Assembly: GCA_934045905.1 (NCBI GenBank) | Contig: OW203773.1 | Location: forward strand, 18,897,246 to 18,961,245 | Direction: 5' to 3' | DNA: 64,000 bases | Source of the DNA: Leuctra nigra | Taxonomy: Eukaryota > Arthropoda > Insecta > Plecoptera > Leuctridae | Shown here: positions 50,601-60,589 of the stretch, piece by piece | How the letters are laid out: each line of letters begins with the position of its first letter | Numbering within the stretch: the stretch's first letter is position 1 | The notes under the pieces: model-generated | The model's database searches: none | Told to the model about the DNA's origin: nothing | The model's input: only the letters and a program-made list of their open reading frames with translations | Position numbers and translations under genes: made by a program

Positions 50601-53600
50601 CGATTGTGAGAGCAATGAACGCTCGTCGGAGAGTTGTAAGAATTACAAAACTTGCTGGAGGAAGAAATGAAAAAGTGACGGTAGCAGAATGAATAATGTG
50701 AAGTGGGGCCGTGAAAGATGACATTTCATTTTACACTAATATTAGGTACTTAGAACACTGTAATTAGATATGATGTTTTAGTTAGAATATATGCTATTCT
50801 ACATTACAGTTATAATTACACCTTCCATCACCTTCAATATTCACAAATACATCACTTATTATGCGTTTTAAACATTGACTACAAAGCACATAGAAATTGA
50901 CGCAATACAGTCTTTAAATGAGTTTTAATGAGTTTAAATTACCAATTTTAAGTATTAATATCCTTTGGTAGTCTGTTGTACTCTCAAATACCTAAAAAAA
51001 TTTAAATTACAGTGTCCTAGGTGCATAATATCATTGAAAAACGAAATGTCATCTTTCTCGGCCTAACACAGATTCCTAGAATGAAGAGGAGAAGAATAGA
51101 AAGAGAGAATGTGAAATACAGACTAGATGTGCCTAGATNNNNNNNNNNNNNNNNNNNNNNNNNNNNNNNNNNNNNNNNNNNNNNNNNNNNNNNNNNNNNN
51201 NNNNNNNNNNNNNNNNNNNNNNNNNNNNNNNNNNNNNNNNNNNNNNNNNNNNNNNNNNNNNNNNNNNNNNNNNNNNNNNNNNNNNNNNNNNNNNNNNNNN
51301 NNNNNNNNNNNNNNNNNNNNNNNNNNNNNNNNNNNNNNTTCCTTTGATTCGCATACTCACGAATACCATAAATAGTGGGCGTAGAATAATTTTGTCAGGA
51401 TAATCAATAGCCAATATTTTCCTCCGTCAATATGAATATTATTTCAGTGCACATTATGGCGGGACAAAGAATTAACGTCATGTGCTGTCCTAGTTTTATT
51501 GTTGCCATAGCAACATCATTGTTGGTTAATTAAGCGAGCGGAGCGAGCGTCTCCACTTGAAACTTATGGCTCGAATCTCTGTTTTTTTTTATTTGTGTGT
51601 ATCTGTGCTTTTGACGTCTCCTGCCAAACGAAGTAATGGATCTGGCTAATTTTTTCACGAAACTTATATTACTATACTGGTTGTGGTCAAAATGATTTTC
51701 AGCAAGTTTGCTCCTTTGGTTTCATCGGAAACTTGATTTCGGTATCGTAGCGACTAAATCTTCTATACGAAATGTTCATAAAATACCTATGGACCATGAT
51801 AACTTTGTTTCTGTATAGGTATATCAATAGGCAGTGACATTTGTTTCACAATTATTTTGACATTGACAGGAGTTGTTATTCTTGGAAGTATTTGGTGAAC
51901 ATACGGTTTTGTGGTTATCTAGCCAATATCTGTAGAAAAATGGCTGTAATTTTGGGAGTGACGGGAAAGTATTTTGCTTCTCTTGGATATATTGATTGCA
52001 AGGTTTTGTGGCAATCTTCCCAGTTTCTGAAGAAAATTTGACCTCTTATGTTATCCTGCAAGTGATTATTTGAGGAATTATTTGTGATTATTTGTTAGAT
52101 CATGGTTAGATGTGCTGCACACCGGTGCTCGCTTATCAACGCGTTACACCGAGCGTTTTCCTAGTAAATATAACATCACACTGATTTTCCACATACTGAA
52201 TAATATTTACGGAATTTCAAATTGATATTTATTAATGAAAATTGTATATTTTTTGTTATGAATAAAGGAATATTATAGTCGGGTTTGAAATAAATTCAAA
52301 AGTAAATCGTAACTGTCCTATTGGTAATTTGTAACATTTTTTGTATATACTAAAAGTATAAATCAAAATGTTAGGGTTAATTTGAAATTTACGTTTTCTC
52401 ATAAAATTAATTTAAATGGTATGTTATGTTAGCCCAATCTATAGACGTGTATATTTTGTTCCATTGATTAACTGCACTTAGATCGGATTGTTTGAAAATG
52501 AAATAATTTATACATTAGCATAAGCATTAGATCATATACATACTTTTAAAATTATGAATCTGAAACAAAATATAGATTGCACATATTGAGAAAATTTGAG
52601 CCGAAATCTAGGTAGACCACGATCGGGTTAGCCAGGAGCAATATTCGAATGAAGATTCGACCTTCTAGGCTGATGCGAAACTACCTGTTTCTATTTGACG
52701 TCAATATCTCCCCCATCCCTTGTTATTACTCGAGCACAGAGAGAGATAGCAGCTAGAGTGAGAGGTCTGACCGGTTTGTACAGGCAATCGGAAAATTCAT
52801 AGACAAGAGATGATACTCTAACTTTTCATCACGATCAATTTATGTTTGGCCGAGTGTACATAGTAGCCCGCCTTGATGCCGTTCTTCTTGGTGTCGTACT
52901 GGTAGACCAATGGTATCACCCGACACAGATCCTTGTCGTAGACATACACCTGGCAACAGGGCGAACTACAATGGTGAGAATGTGGTGTCTAATTTCAAAG
53001 AAAATGTTCAGTGCACACGTTAACGAAGTGGGTGGAAATAATTGTTTAATTTAACGTATTTAACACATATATTTTTTATTATTGATAATACTTTCAAATT
53101 AGAGGAAAAGTGGACTATAAATTAAAACATTATTTTCCCGTAAAACGAAGAGACTATATTTTGGAAGAATTCAACAGACAGTATGAATAAAATTAAATAT
53201 TTGTTGAAACAATTGACCTTACTCCTCTCAAAGTTACATATCACAAACAATAACGATACATTTGTGTTATAAGTTTTAAATAATAAAGAAGCACCAAACA
53301 TTTCTTAAATATTGTGAGTCCTTTGCATGGTGTTAATATGAATTAAAAATAATTTGGCACACATGGACTTGGATTCGAACTCAGATACTTCGGGGTTTCG
53401 ACCCTGATTTAGACTCATATTACTCGGCGGAGTATGTTCGTTTAGGTGGATGCTTTGCGGATAAGCAATCACTTGTTAAACTTTGACTGAACAGACTGAA
53501 CAGACTGCTGGAATGCTCAACAGCAAATATTGCTTCACCAAGAAATCCTACAATCAATCCCCATTAATTGACACAGTTGAAGAAGTTATATTCTGTTTGT

Positions 53601-56600
53601 TTTTCTCTGCCACTGACCGTGTCTTCATGCGTGTGATCTCTCGGAGGAAAGAAGGATCCTTCACTCGCTCGGATCTTGTTGCACGGCGCCTTCCAGTACG
53701 GCAGATGGTCCAGCCCGTTGAGTCTGTCCAGATAGCCGAAGTCGGACATGGAGGTGTGTCCCGTGTGGATGGTGTGGACCTCGGTGACTCCACTGCCGTT
53801 GCGCTGGAAAACAACGTCACATTAACATGGAGGTGTGTCCCGTGTGGATGGTGTGGACCTCGGTGACTCCACTGCCGTTGCGCTGGAAAACAACGTCACA
53901 TTAACATGGAGGTGTGTCCCGTGTGGATGGTGTGGACCTCGGTGACTCCACTGCCGTTGCGCTGGAAAACAATACGTTAACTGAAAGAAGTTAGTACCTA
54001 TATGAAAACGCTCAGTGAAGTCATTTGTATGCAAAGCCCTCGAAATGCAGGGAAATATACTTTTTCATAAACCATGTTTAAAACAAAGATGATAATTCAG
54101 TTAGATTTTAGCTATCATAGTAGTAAAGTATAAAGTGTATATGTCGATTTTATTCAATCGATAAAGAGAAGAACTGTGTAGAAAAGAATAATTGATGCTT
54201 ACAGTAAAAGTGGGTTTGCTCCAGCCTTTATATGAGAGTGTGCGCGCGCCGTACGACTTGGCTGGCGTGGAGCGACCGCTCCACTAGATGTTTTGTAAAA
54301 CATGGTCTGGCCCGTTACTTTGTATCGCGAAAACAGGCAAACACAGTGTCCGAGCCATGTTTTTCGTCTTGAATATTTATTCCCTTATTTAGCGTATGGC
54401 TACATATTTATATATATGACAATCACTTCTCTCAAGGCATTTATACAATTAAATTATTCAACCAAGTTCGTACGTGAGGTTTTCAATGTCGTTGATGTCA
54501 CACGGGAACGTTCTGTGAAGTTCTTCATTATACTCCCTTCCAAACTAACATTTAGGAGCTAGGTTACCCACAGGTGATCTAATTCATAATTATAATTTGG
54601 TAATCAGTTGGTGATGTATTCCTTTTACTAGGGCAGTATCGCACTTAATTTTCAAAATACTTAAACACTTTTAATATACTTTTAATATTTATATATTTGT
54701 GGCCCTATGTTTCGGGTAGAAGGTGTGTGACATGTGGCTTGAGGTATAGGTACTTACCCCTATAAGGAGCCCCATCTTCTTCATGGGCCTCCGATGTTTG
54801 GGGTAGAAGGTGTGTGACATGTGGCTTGAGGTTAGGTACTTACCCATATAAGGAGCCCCATCTTCTTCATGGGCCTCCGATGTTTGGGGTAGAAGGTGTG
54901 TGACATGTGGCTTGAGGTTAGGTACTTACCCATATAAGGAGCCCCATCTTCTTCATGGGCCTCCGATGTTTGGGGTAGAAGGTGTGTGACATGTGGCTTG
55001 ATGTATAGGTACTTACCTCTTTAAGGAGCCCCATCTTCTTCATGGGCCTCCGATGTTTGGGGTAGAAGGTGTGTGACATGTGGCTTGAGGTATAGGTACT
55101 TACCCCTATAAGGAGCCCATTTTCTTCATGGGCCTCCGATGTTTGGGGTATAGTACGTCCAGCGAGCGTGTAGCCTTTCCTTTCATAAGATGAGCAGTAT
55201 TGTTCGACCCTTGTTCGACCGTTAAGCTCTGACAAGATACAACTCTTTTTATGACCTGCCACCCCTTCCACCTACACTGTTGCCATTTTAAACAACTTTC
55301 CTTGAATTTTAAAAGCCAACTGCATTGAAAGATATTTGGACCACAACAAAACAACCCTTTCCAGAACACCTGCAGTCGTTGAGAGATATTTACAACCGCA
55401 CACGCGTCAAAACACTCAGGATTACAAGCTAAACCCATTGTTGAATTTTACACAGCATTTGCTGAACTGGCTACACGCTCACTGGACGTACTGTAAAAAG
55501 TGTGTGACATGTGGCTTGAGGTATAGGTACTTACCCCTATAAGGAGCCCCATCTTCTTCATGGGCCTCCGATGTTTGGGGTAGAAGGTGTGCGCCAACGC
55601 CGTCAGTTTGTCGTCGTAACCGAACACCAGCTCCTCTGGTGTCACGTGGACGAAGGGCTTAAGGCCCAGATTTCTCACAGCCATGGAAATCATTATCTTT
55701 AGGAAGCGGTTTAGAGTGTTGCTTTGGGATGAGAGAGTCTGAAACAGAAGTAATTCAGTCGATTAGGTCGCTTGAATACGAAGTCTTTATTGAAAATGTG
55801 GAGAAGTTGGGCCAAATCTTCTCTTACTCTTGACCATTTCGGTGTTACAAATTTATGCAGCGGTGTTCTAGAATGAGACTGTGGATGCCCTTTTTTGCGT
55901 TAAGAATGATAATGGATAGATAGAAGATGGGATGGTAATGAAATAATGGGAATTATTTTTCTCTGGCAAACTGATAAGAATGACATATGCATATCAAACT
56001 TTCTGCTGATATTCTAGATTTAATATTTTGGTGCCCGACACGAGAGGAAAACGGCATCTCAGTGAAAAGCATGAAAAGTAATGGATACTTACTAGTAATG
56101 GAATATTTGGTACGGTAATCTTAATTGACTTGTCGACTGACAGTTCAGGAACGAAGTTTAATATTTTGTTGTGTTGGTACGTGACCGTGCCGTTGTCATG
56201 GAACTTGACGTTGATCTTCTCCATGTCTTCCCTGGAACAGCCAAACCACGTGATCAGTTCAGTGGAGGAATGTTGGGGGGTTGGATACAGAACATACATA
56301 ATATATTTATTTATAGAGTTTATAAAGTAATATTGACGGGTGAAGGTTTTTGTAAAAAAAAACGAAATATCTAATTAAAAATTAAATCTTGAGTGTAAAG
56401 TCTTTAAGTGTGATATTTTATACTTATATTCCTCAAGAATGAAGAAATAACTACTAATACATACGATGTGATGGCAGGACATACAAAGGTGGAGAGAATT
56501 TGTTGAACAACTGGAAGTGGCTGACAAGGATGTTAGCGAGGAGAGAATGCAGGGCGGGTTCCAAGTGCAGGTGGAAACACCTTATTAAGTTATATTAAAT

Positions 56601-59600
56601 TGTGTAATTGTTACCAGGGATGGATTTAATAATTACATAATAAACTATATATATTGAAATTAGTTTCAAATAGATTTGTCTTGCTTCAAGGTGTAGAATA
56701 ATTGAAAACTGCTTTCATCAAATGTGTTGAAATACATTGTGATAATTTAATAGTTTACAAGAAATGCCAAATTGAATACAGTAACTTTAAATTTAGTTTC
56801 CTAAACTAATAAATGTGTGTGCTATGTATGAACATTGAACATGGCCGGTTATACCATAGTATAGTAATTGTCCCGCATCTATAAACACAATTCTAGTTTG
56901 TAATTAGAAATTAATTAACTGTAACTTCTACTTTTTTAATAAGTAGTTCTAAATTTCATGTTTCTGAGTGTCAAATTATTATTTTCCACGGATCCTAGAG
57001 CTATCCTAGAGCTAACCATGATGTTAACTTACAAAGCCAACATTGGGAAAATACCAAAGCAGATACTTTATACGCATCCACAAGGAATAATTTTATATTT
57101 GGATTTGAGTCCATAGCTAATAGTAGAGGAGCAAATGTAATTCCGCTCGATTGGAGTGCCGAAATAGATTTTTTCATAATTATCGATTGTTTACATCATT
57201 CTTAATATTACCTGACGTGCCTTCATTTTTTTTTGGTGGCCATCTTGGAAAATATGGCGGAAAACGAACGAAAAACGTAAATTTTACAAATTATTTAATT
57301 ATTGGTAGAGGAAAGATTGAAAAATTATGAAATATTTCACTAAAACTAACTCAAATAAAGTGTCTTGAAAAAAAAATACGCCGTAAACAAAAAAAATTAA
57401 AATTTTTAAAAAATATTTAAGTTTTTTTTCTAAAAAAAACATATTTTTTTTAAAACGCATATTGTTCAAAATGAAATTGTCTGCAAATTTTAATTCTACA
57501 TATTTTAGTCTAAGTCCACGCTTTCGTAATAAATTGAGAGCAAAAAAACACAAAAACGTGATTGCTCAATTTCAACAATGAAAAAATAAAATTCGTTCAC
57601 GGCGTATTTTTTTTTCAAGTCCCCATATTTTAGTGATTCTATGAATTATTTCATAATTTTTAAACCTTTCCTCTACCAACAATTAAATAGTTTGTAAAAT
57701 GAACGTTTTCCGCCATATTTTCCAAGTTGGCCACCCAAAAAATTGAAGGCACGTCAGGTAATATTAGGAATTATGTAAACAATCGATAATTATGAAAAAA
57801 TCAATTTTGGCACTCCAATCGAGCGGAAAGCATTTTTTCTACACTTGAACCTGCACTATAACGTCCAGCTAGGCAATACAATCACATAAAAAATGAAGTC
57901 ACATATTGTTTGTTATATTTTCAAGTATTTCAAGTAATCTTTGGTAACCCTGGTACTTAAAGTTACCAGGAAAAATAAAATATCGCATAATACTATAATT
58001 TTCTTTACCAGTGTCACGCTCAAGACTGAATAACCATGTTGGATCATCGCCCATCGGCTTAATTTTTTTCACTGCATCAATAACTAAGCTGCTAACCCAA
58101 ACCCAAATTAAAACCTATGAAGTGGCGCCTTGTCACACATACGTCCAGCCACCATTCAGTTCGCGATAAGCGCCACTTGTTTCTGCTTTGGTCTTTTATC
58201 TACACAAATATTTGTGATTGCGTTTCCCTCCGCTTAAAAAACTGTTACTCGGAGATGTAGTTCGTCCATGTTAGTTATGATGTAGAATATTTTCGAATTC
58301 TTGAATAGTGAAGCTCTTCTGTCGGCAGATATCAAATGTATGGTTTGAGATACGTGTTTTTGCATGTTGAAGAAAGGGATTTGGTGGAATGTATTTTAGT
58401 AATGCTTCATTTTAATTTATACCTATTAAGTATTAAAAAATCATAAATGGAAAAGAAGTGAAATTAAAGAGGCAGTTATATGGAAACGATATCACACAGT
58501 AAGCGTATTTTGACACTATGTCACTAAAATAATGTCATTATATTTTTAAATAAATTGCAGCACGTTTACGTTTTACTCCTATTTTCACTCCAATTTCACC
58601 TTCCGACGTGAAAAACTCGGGTTATTCCCGTGTGCTCAGTATATTGACTTGACATTGACAAAGGAAATCTTCCCCGAGATTGTTTATGATGCTGTCAGTA
58701 AAGGCTATTGGTTTGTATTTTAATGGAGGTATATCAGACATCTAATACTAATATAACGTCTATTCTTTTATCTTAACGACGAAATTGTTGAGATTATTCA
58801 TGTTTTGTTTTGTTGGTGTTTGTTTCTGATTAGTTAAAATTTCTCCCAAGATGGTTTTACAAAGCTAACACAAATTTTGTTAAGTAAAAATGTGTTTTTG
58901 TCCTGAGGAAGATTTTGATATGAAAATCGAAACTGCGTGGACAAAAATAAATAATTTTACAAAAAACATGACGAAATATCTAAACACTTTGAATTGCTTT
59001 ACGACAGGAATATGTTTCTGTCTGGAATATGTTTTCTTGTTATAATTTACTACTTCAGTTGGTTGTTGCGTTTCTGTTTAGTTAAAAAAGGGAATTATAA
59101 ATATAAAATTTGGGGGGAAAATATTTTTTTTTTAATACAAAAAAGTTTTATGCAACGAAGTTATTAATAGTGTGATCAGATGTAGAAATCGATTATTGGC
59201 CCCTTCGAATTCAAATGTTTGAACGCTCTGTCTTGAATAATAATGCCATCTAATCGGATATAATCTGAAATGTGCGTCATGTAATAAGTTTGGTAATGCT
59301 CGTATTTGTCTAACTTCTTCAATTTACATGAAGGTGAGCAACTCCACTTGTCACTCAAAATCTATTGTCTATCTAATTTTTTGCGAGCTTTGACGTCAAT
59401 TTGAGACGTCACTGACACTATCCTGTTAGTTAAAATAACACCGAGTTTATTGTTTGTTTTTCATATTTGTTTTCACATTCATGTGTATGTGCGAATTTTG
59501 ATCTGTGTTATTTGTTCGATTTTAAGTGATCAGTTTTTCTATATTCAGTTTAAGAATGCCATTGTTGAATTAGTTGAAGGACGTTACCCACAAAATTAGA

Positions 59601-60254
59601 TTGTTGAGGCGAGGTATTAGACCTTTGATTACGCTTATATTTGTATTATCATATAGGCCAAACGTCTTGATTTCTGGAATGTGATTTGGGTTGATTGGAG
59701 ACAATAAGTAAACAGTCCCTGAAATATCTTACCTATATACGTGTCAAGGTATTTATAAACTCTATATTATGCACCTTGGAGAGTGGTAATATAATTTATA
59801 TTGAAATTTGAATGAAATAACTCGTCAATTATTTGTTTTGTGTTGACAGCATTATGTTCAGTATACAGGATTTTTTTTTAGCTTCATCTTGTGACCCATT
59901 TTTAACATTGATTGGAGTACTTATACTCCAACAATAATACACAATATTATATTAATATACCATTAGTCATATTGCATTAGGACAAGGATTAAAGCATTTC
60001 GTTCAGGCATATCATGACTCATTAGTCATAGAATGGTGTAATAATTATTTTCTAATACAAAAGCAGTGCACCACAAACATTGTTTCAACTTACCTATATA
60101 CAAATGGTCCTACTTCTTGTAGTTTTGGTTTCTCCCCGAAGTTGAGAAAGTTGTCGGGGTTGGTAACATTGAAGATGTAGACTTTGGTTAGGCGAATGAC
60201 GCCTGGTTTCTGCCAGTAGTGGTAACTTAACGTACCATTCCACAACCTTAAGTG
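41679..60254 (-). CDS. CD36/class B scavenger receptor family protein (gene span, N-terminus and one inner exon missing)
   Basis: Eight exons in order 60254-60094, 56231-56093, 55738-55535, 53803-53618, 52949-52860, 44524-44406, 43724-43599 and 42080-41781 carry the CD36 signature from just after the first membrane segment to the cytoplasmic tail. CD36-family proteins have two membrane segments and a large glycosylated ectodomain that binds lipids, lipoproteins or dead cells; insect members include croquemort-like and SNMP-like proteins, and I cannot place this one more closely. Phases agree at A/B (2), B/C, C/D, D/E, F/G and G/H (all 0). Exon F needs a phase-1 partner, so at least one exon is missing between E and F: the part with the conserved CFC and C...C cysteines. 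The first membrane exon lies beyond 60254. Three junctions carry tandem repeats. Confidence 0.92.
41781..42080 (-). CDS. CD36-like exon H (second membrane segment and tail)
   Basis: 100 codons starting [17 protein letters not shown], the family's juxtamembrane motif, then the membrane helix [20 protein letters not shown] and a basic tail ([16 protein letters not shown]). The donor cagag|gtaagg is good. If it is not used, the frame runs on to a stop at 41679, adding 33 residues, so two alternative C-termini are possible. Confidence 0.85.
42698..43617 (-). repeat. 101/105-bp minisatellite spanning the donor of CD36 exon G
   Basis: Nine copies with starts at 42698, 42799, 42904, 43009, 43110, 43211, 43316, 43417 and 43518. 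Three units are 105 bp because of an extra aatg. On the minus strand each carries the last 19 bases of exon G (coding VWLEE at its end) followed by gtttgt and intron sequence. The 105-bp units keep the frame open (apparent [20 protein letters not shown] repeats), but the first unit beyond the exon is 101 bp and ends in a stop, so these frames are not coding. Confidence 0.95.
43599..43724 (-). CDS. CD36-like exon G
   Basis: 42 codons: [16 protein letters not shown], then [20 protein letters not shown] and VVWLEE. This is the family's late ectodomain strand ending in the highly conserved PxxWLEE before the second membrane segment. Acceptor cttgtaattccag, phase 0 both sides. The donor gaggag|gtttgt is the first of nine tandem copies. 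Confidence 0.9.
44406..44524 (-). CDS. CD36-like exon F
   Basis: 119 nt coding (D)[19 protein letters not shown], then [20 protein letters not shown]: the conserved GAP(I/V)xxSxPHFxxADP motif and the KxxHExYxxI strand. It enters in phase 1 (two bases, at) and leaves in phase 0 (acg|gtaaaa). No exon found upstream supplies the required phase-1 end. Confidence 0.9.
44525..46240. other. intron sequence of the CD36-like gene
   Basis: Searched on the minus strand for the missing cysteine-rich exon. A CSCSCC-like stretch near 45630 lacks splice sites and family context. Nothing is supported. Confidence 0.35.
46262..46625. mobile_element. two tRNA-derived SINE copies in inverted orientation
   Basis: Right copy, plus strand 46525-46625: tRNA-like head with A box tagctcagctggtagagc and B box gtgggttcgagtccca, then a body aaaatctttttcacattgc and cagttggtatttatt. 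Left copy, minus strand 46355-46262, has the same B box and body but stops at the A box. The head's loop ctggata would give anticodon GGA, but the 3' anticodon stem is broken (tagga), so this is a SINE rather than a tRNA gene. The pair forms an inverted repeat around a 130-bp spacer. Confidence 0.75.
46776..46794. repeat. poly-C/poly-G run
   Basis: An uninterrupted run of about 18 C, like those at about 6153 (C) and 6005 (G). No function inferred. Confidence 0.8.
47342..47640 (+). pseudogene. 3' end of a non-LTR retrotransposon ORF2
   Basis: An open frame to a stop at 47530 encodes the closing part of a reverse transcriptase polyprotein: [17 protein letters not shown], then ADIAEILDD and [15 protein letters not shown]. 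The HILCEC...RR and FLKDT.LYDE pattern is typical of ORF2 C-termini in several non-LTR clades. An upstream stop (tag) and missing RT core show truncation. The 3' UTR up to taaagcgct is shared with 36711 and 34225. Confidence 0.75.
47937..48500 (-). mobile_element. possible 3' fragment of another non-LTR element
   Basis: Read on the minus strand, a partly open region (48655-48185) ends in repeated aatac units (five tgtat repeats on the plus strand at 47955-47980), resembling the microsatellite tails of some LINE groups. No RT motif is visible, so the call is tentative. Confidence 0.3.
48511..50290 (+). mobile_element. Helitron-like element, interrupted by a second copy
   Basis: The outer copy begins ttgagcgagcgaagcgagcg and runs to 49193, then resumes at 50100 and ends gagcgttttcctag at 50290. 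No transposase or Rep/helicase is encoded. The end motif, including a small AACGC/GCGTT inverted pair before CTAG and a T immediately after, fits Helitron-type 3' ends. The copy at 51531-52164 has the same two ends. Confidence 0.6.
49194..50099 (-). mobile_element. nested inverted copy of the same Helitron-like family
   Basis: A 906-bp copy in opposite orientation: its head gagcgagcgtagcgagcg reads inward from 50099 and its tail agcgttttcctatag ends at 49194. The host copy on either side reads gaata and ttaac, which rejoin as in the undisturbed family sequence, so insertion was between A and T without duplication. Confidence 0.65.
51139..51338. other. assembly gap (200 N)
   Basis: Exactly 200 N, probably a scaffold placeholder rather than a measured length. 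It lies in the interval where an exon of the CD36-like gene is missing. Open frames running through it are artefacts. Confidence 0.97.
51531..52164 (+). mobile_element. Helitron-like GAGCGAGCG element, uninterrupted copy
   Basis: Begins taagcgagcggagcgagcg, then tctccac; ends cttatcaacgcgttacacc, then gagcgttttcctag followed by T. The 634-bp interior is diverged from the 48511 copy and non-coding. Confidence 0.6.
52860..52949 (-). CDS. CD36-like exon E
   Basis: Codes [18 protein letters not shown], then [12 protein letters not shown]: the family's DLCRxxPL motif with its conserved cysteine. The acceptor cctgttgccag is clear. The 3' boundary is uncertain: tactat|gtacac at 52860 is a weak donor, and the frame stays open a further 15 codons (VHSAKHKLI...), which also fit the family, so the exon may be longer. 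Confidence 0.82.
53618..53803 (-). CDS. CD36-like exon D
   Basis: 62 codons: [18 protein letters not shown], then [18 protein letters not shown], then [14 protein letters not shown], matching the family's wNG...lp.W...C..i.GTdG..FpP segment. Phase 0 on both sides (acceptor ttgttttccag, donor gacacg|gtcagt). The acceptor and first 57 bases recur twice more upstream. Confidence 0.92.
53747..53972 (-). repeat. 79-bp tandem repeat spanning the acceptor of CD36 exon D
   Basis: Three copies of a unit made of 22 intron bases ending ttgttttccag plus the first 57 exon bases. The exon-proximal copy leads into the complete exon; in the other two the frame meets tga six bases past the unit end (M-L-M-stop), so only the proximal acceptor yields protein unless the distal exon piece is removed by splicing. 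Confidence 0.93.
54193..54287 (-). mobile_element. dispersed repeat family X, copy 3 (fragment)
   Basis: Inverted relative to copies 1 and 2: cgtggagcgaccgctccac followed by taga, preceded by the shared ccagcctttatatgag and taaaagtgggtttgct. Only about 95 bp remain. Confidence 0.75.
54708..55591 (-). repeat. 86/87-bp repeat spanning the donor of CD36 exon C
   Basis: Six copies of the junction: donors (acttac on the plus strand) at 54752, 54838, 54924, 55011, 55098 and the true one at 55529. Each unit has the last 57 exon bases (coding [18 protein letters not shown]) and about 30 intron bases. The 87-bp units are in frame, producing an apparent repeat [20 protein letters not shown] in open frames; the 86-bp units break it. 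A MITE has inserted between the fifth and sixth copies. Confidence 0.95.
55151..55493. mobile_element. Tc1/mariner-like MITE inside the exon C array
   Basis: Ends tagtacgtccagcgagcgtg and, inverted, cagtacgtccagtgagcgtg: about 25-bp inverted repeats with two differences, flanked by TA (55149-55150 and 55494-55495). Removing the insert restores a unit of about 86 bp, so the array existed before the insertion. Confidence 0.82.
55535..55738 (-). CDS. CD36-like exon C
   Basis: 68 codons, phase 0-0: [20 protein letters not shown], then [20 protein letters not shown] and [20 protein letters not shown]. This is the family's (V/H)xxELLxGYxD segment followed by the strand ending in GLxxG. Acceptor cttctgtttcag, donor ataggg|gtaagt. 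The next exon begins RNGS, as expected. Confidence 0.93.
56093..56231 (-). CDS. CD36-like exon B
   Basis: Completes the arginine codon of exon A, then reads [20 protein letters not shown], then [20 protein letters not shown] and PNIPLL. FHDNGTVxYxHxKI and the VPNIPL motif are diagnostic of the family. Acceptor gctgttccag, donor acta|gtaagt, phase 2 in and 0 out. NGT is a likely glycosylation site. Confidence 0.93.
57138..57833. mobile_element. long hairpin (foldback) element
   Basis: Arms 57138-57395 and about 57595-57833 are inverted copies: ttccgctcgattggagtgcc and ggcactccaatcgagcggaa at the tips, aatattacctgacgtgcc and ggcacgtcaggtaatatt further in, and tacgccgt/acggcgta at the inner ends. 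AT-rich centre, non-coding, no clear target duplication. Confidence 0.75.
58902..58942 (+). ncRNA. hammerhead-ribozyme-like motif (degenerate)
   Basis: cctgagga, then a six-pair stem gatttt-gatatg-aaaatc, then gaaac and tgcgtggac. The CTGANGA / stem II / GAAA order is the hammerhead core, seen at the ends of Penelope-like retroelements and retrozymes. The expected stem III and NUH cleavage site (GTC) are not convincingly present, so this may be a decayed copy or chance. Confidence 0.3.
60094..60254 (-). CDS. CD36-like exon A
   Basis: [20 protein letters not shown], then [20 protein letters not shown], then [13 protein letters not shown]: the family's opening ectodomain motif (LxLxxGxxxxxxWxxPxxxxxxKVYxFNVTNPxxFLxxxKPxxQEVGPxVYxE). 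Acceptor ttttttgatttcag, donor tatag|gtaagt. It enters in phase 0, so the preceding membrane-segment exon must end in phase 0; none is found up to 64000. Confidence 0.93.
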
Positions 60255-60589
60255 CTGAAATCAAAAAAGTTGCGTAATTAGTTTTGTATTTCTCTCTGAA
60301 GTTGGGATCGATCAAACACGGTCCTATTCGGTTGCTCTACCACAAAATTTTGGGGATCGAAATTTCATTGAATTTCTTTATTGTTAGTTACCATGTTAAT
60401 TGTTTTTAAAAATTTCAACAATTTTTACATACAATAATACATACAACTAAAACCTATACAATATTTTAGTTCTGTAACTACACGACCATCAGTTTAAAGT
60501 TATCATTCATCTCGATTCCGAACTCGTATACATTTTAATCGCTTTACAAGAAATACGCACTAGAAGAATTAATGGTACATTGGCGAGGT

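Larger units (their letters stand above)
56232..60093. other. intron between CD36-like exons A and B
   Basis: Holds the palindromic element at 57138-57833 and a hammerhead-like motif at 58902-58942. A 37-codon open piece at 56471-56585 ([20 protein letters not shown]) looks coding but is unassigned. Confidence 0.45.

Noticed and set aside
51021..51414. Long open frames across 51139-51338
   Set aside because: They consist of N and exist only because the gap has no stop codons.
54918..55271. Repeat protein with [21 protein letters not shown] units
   Set aside because: Produced by tandem copies of the exon C end plus intron; 86-bp units break the frame and splice sites are intact.
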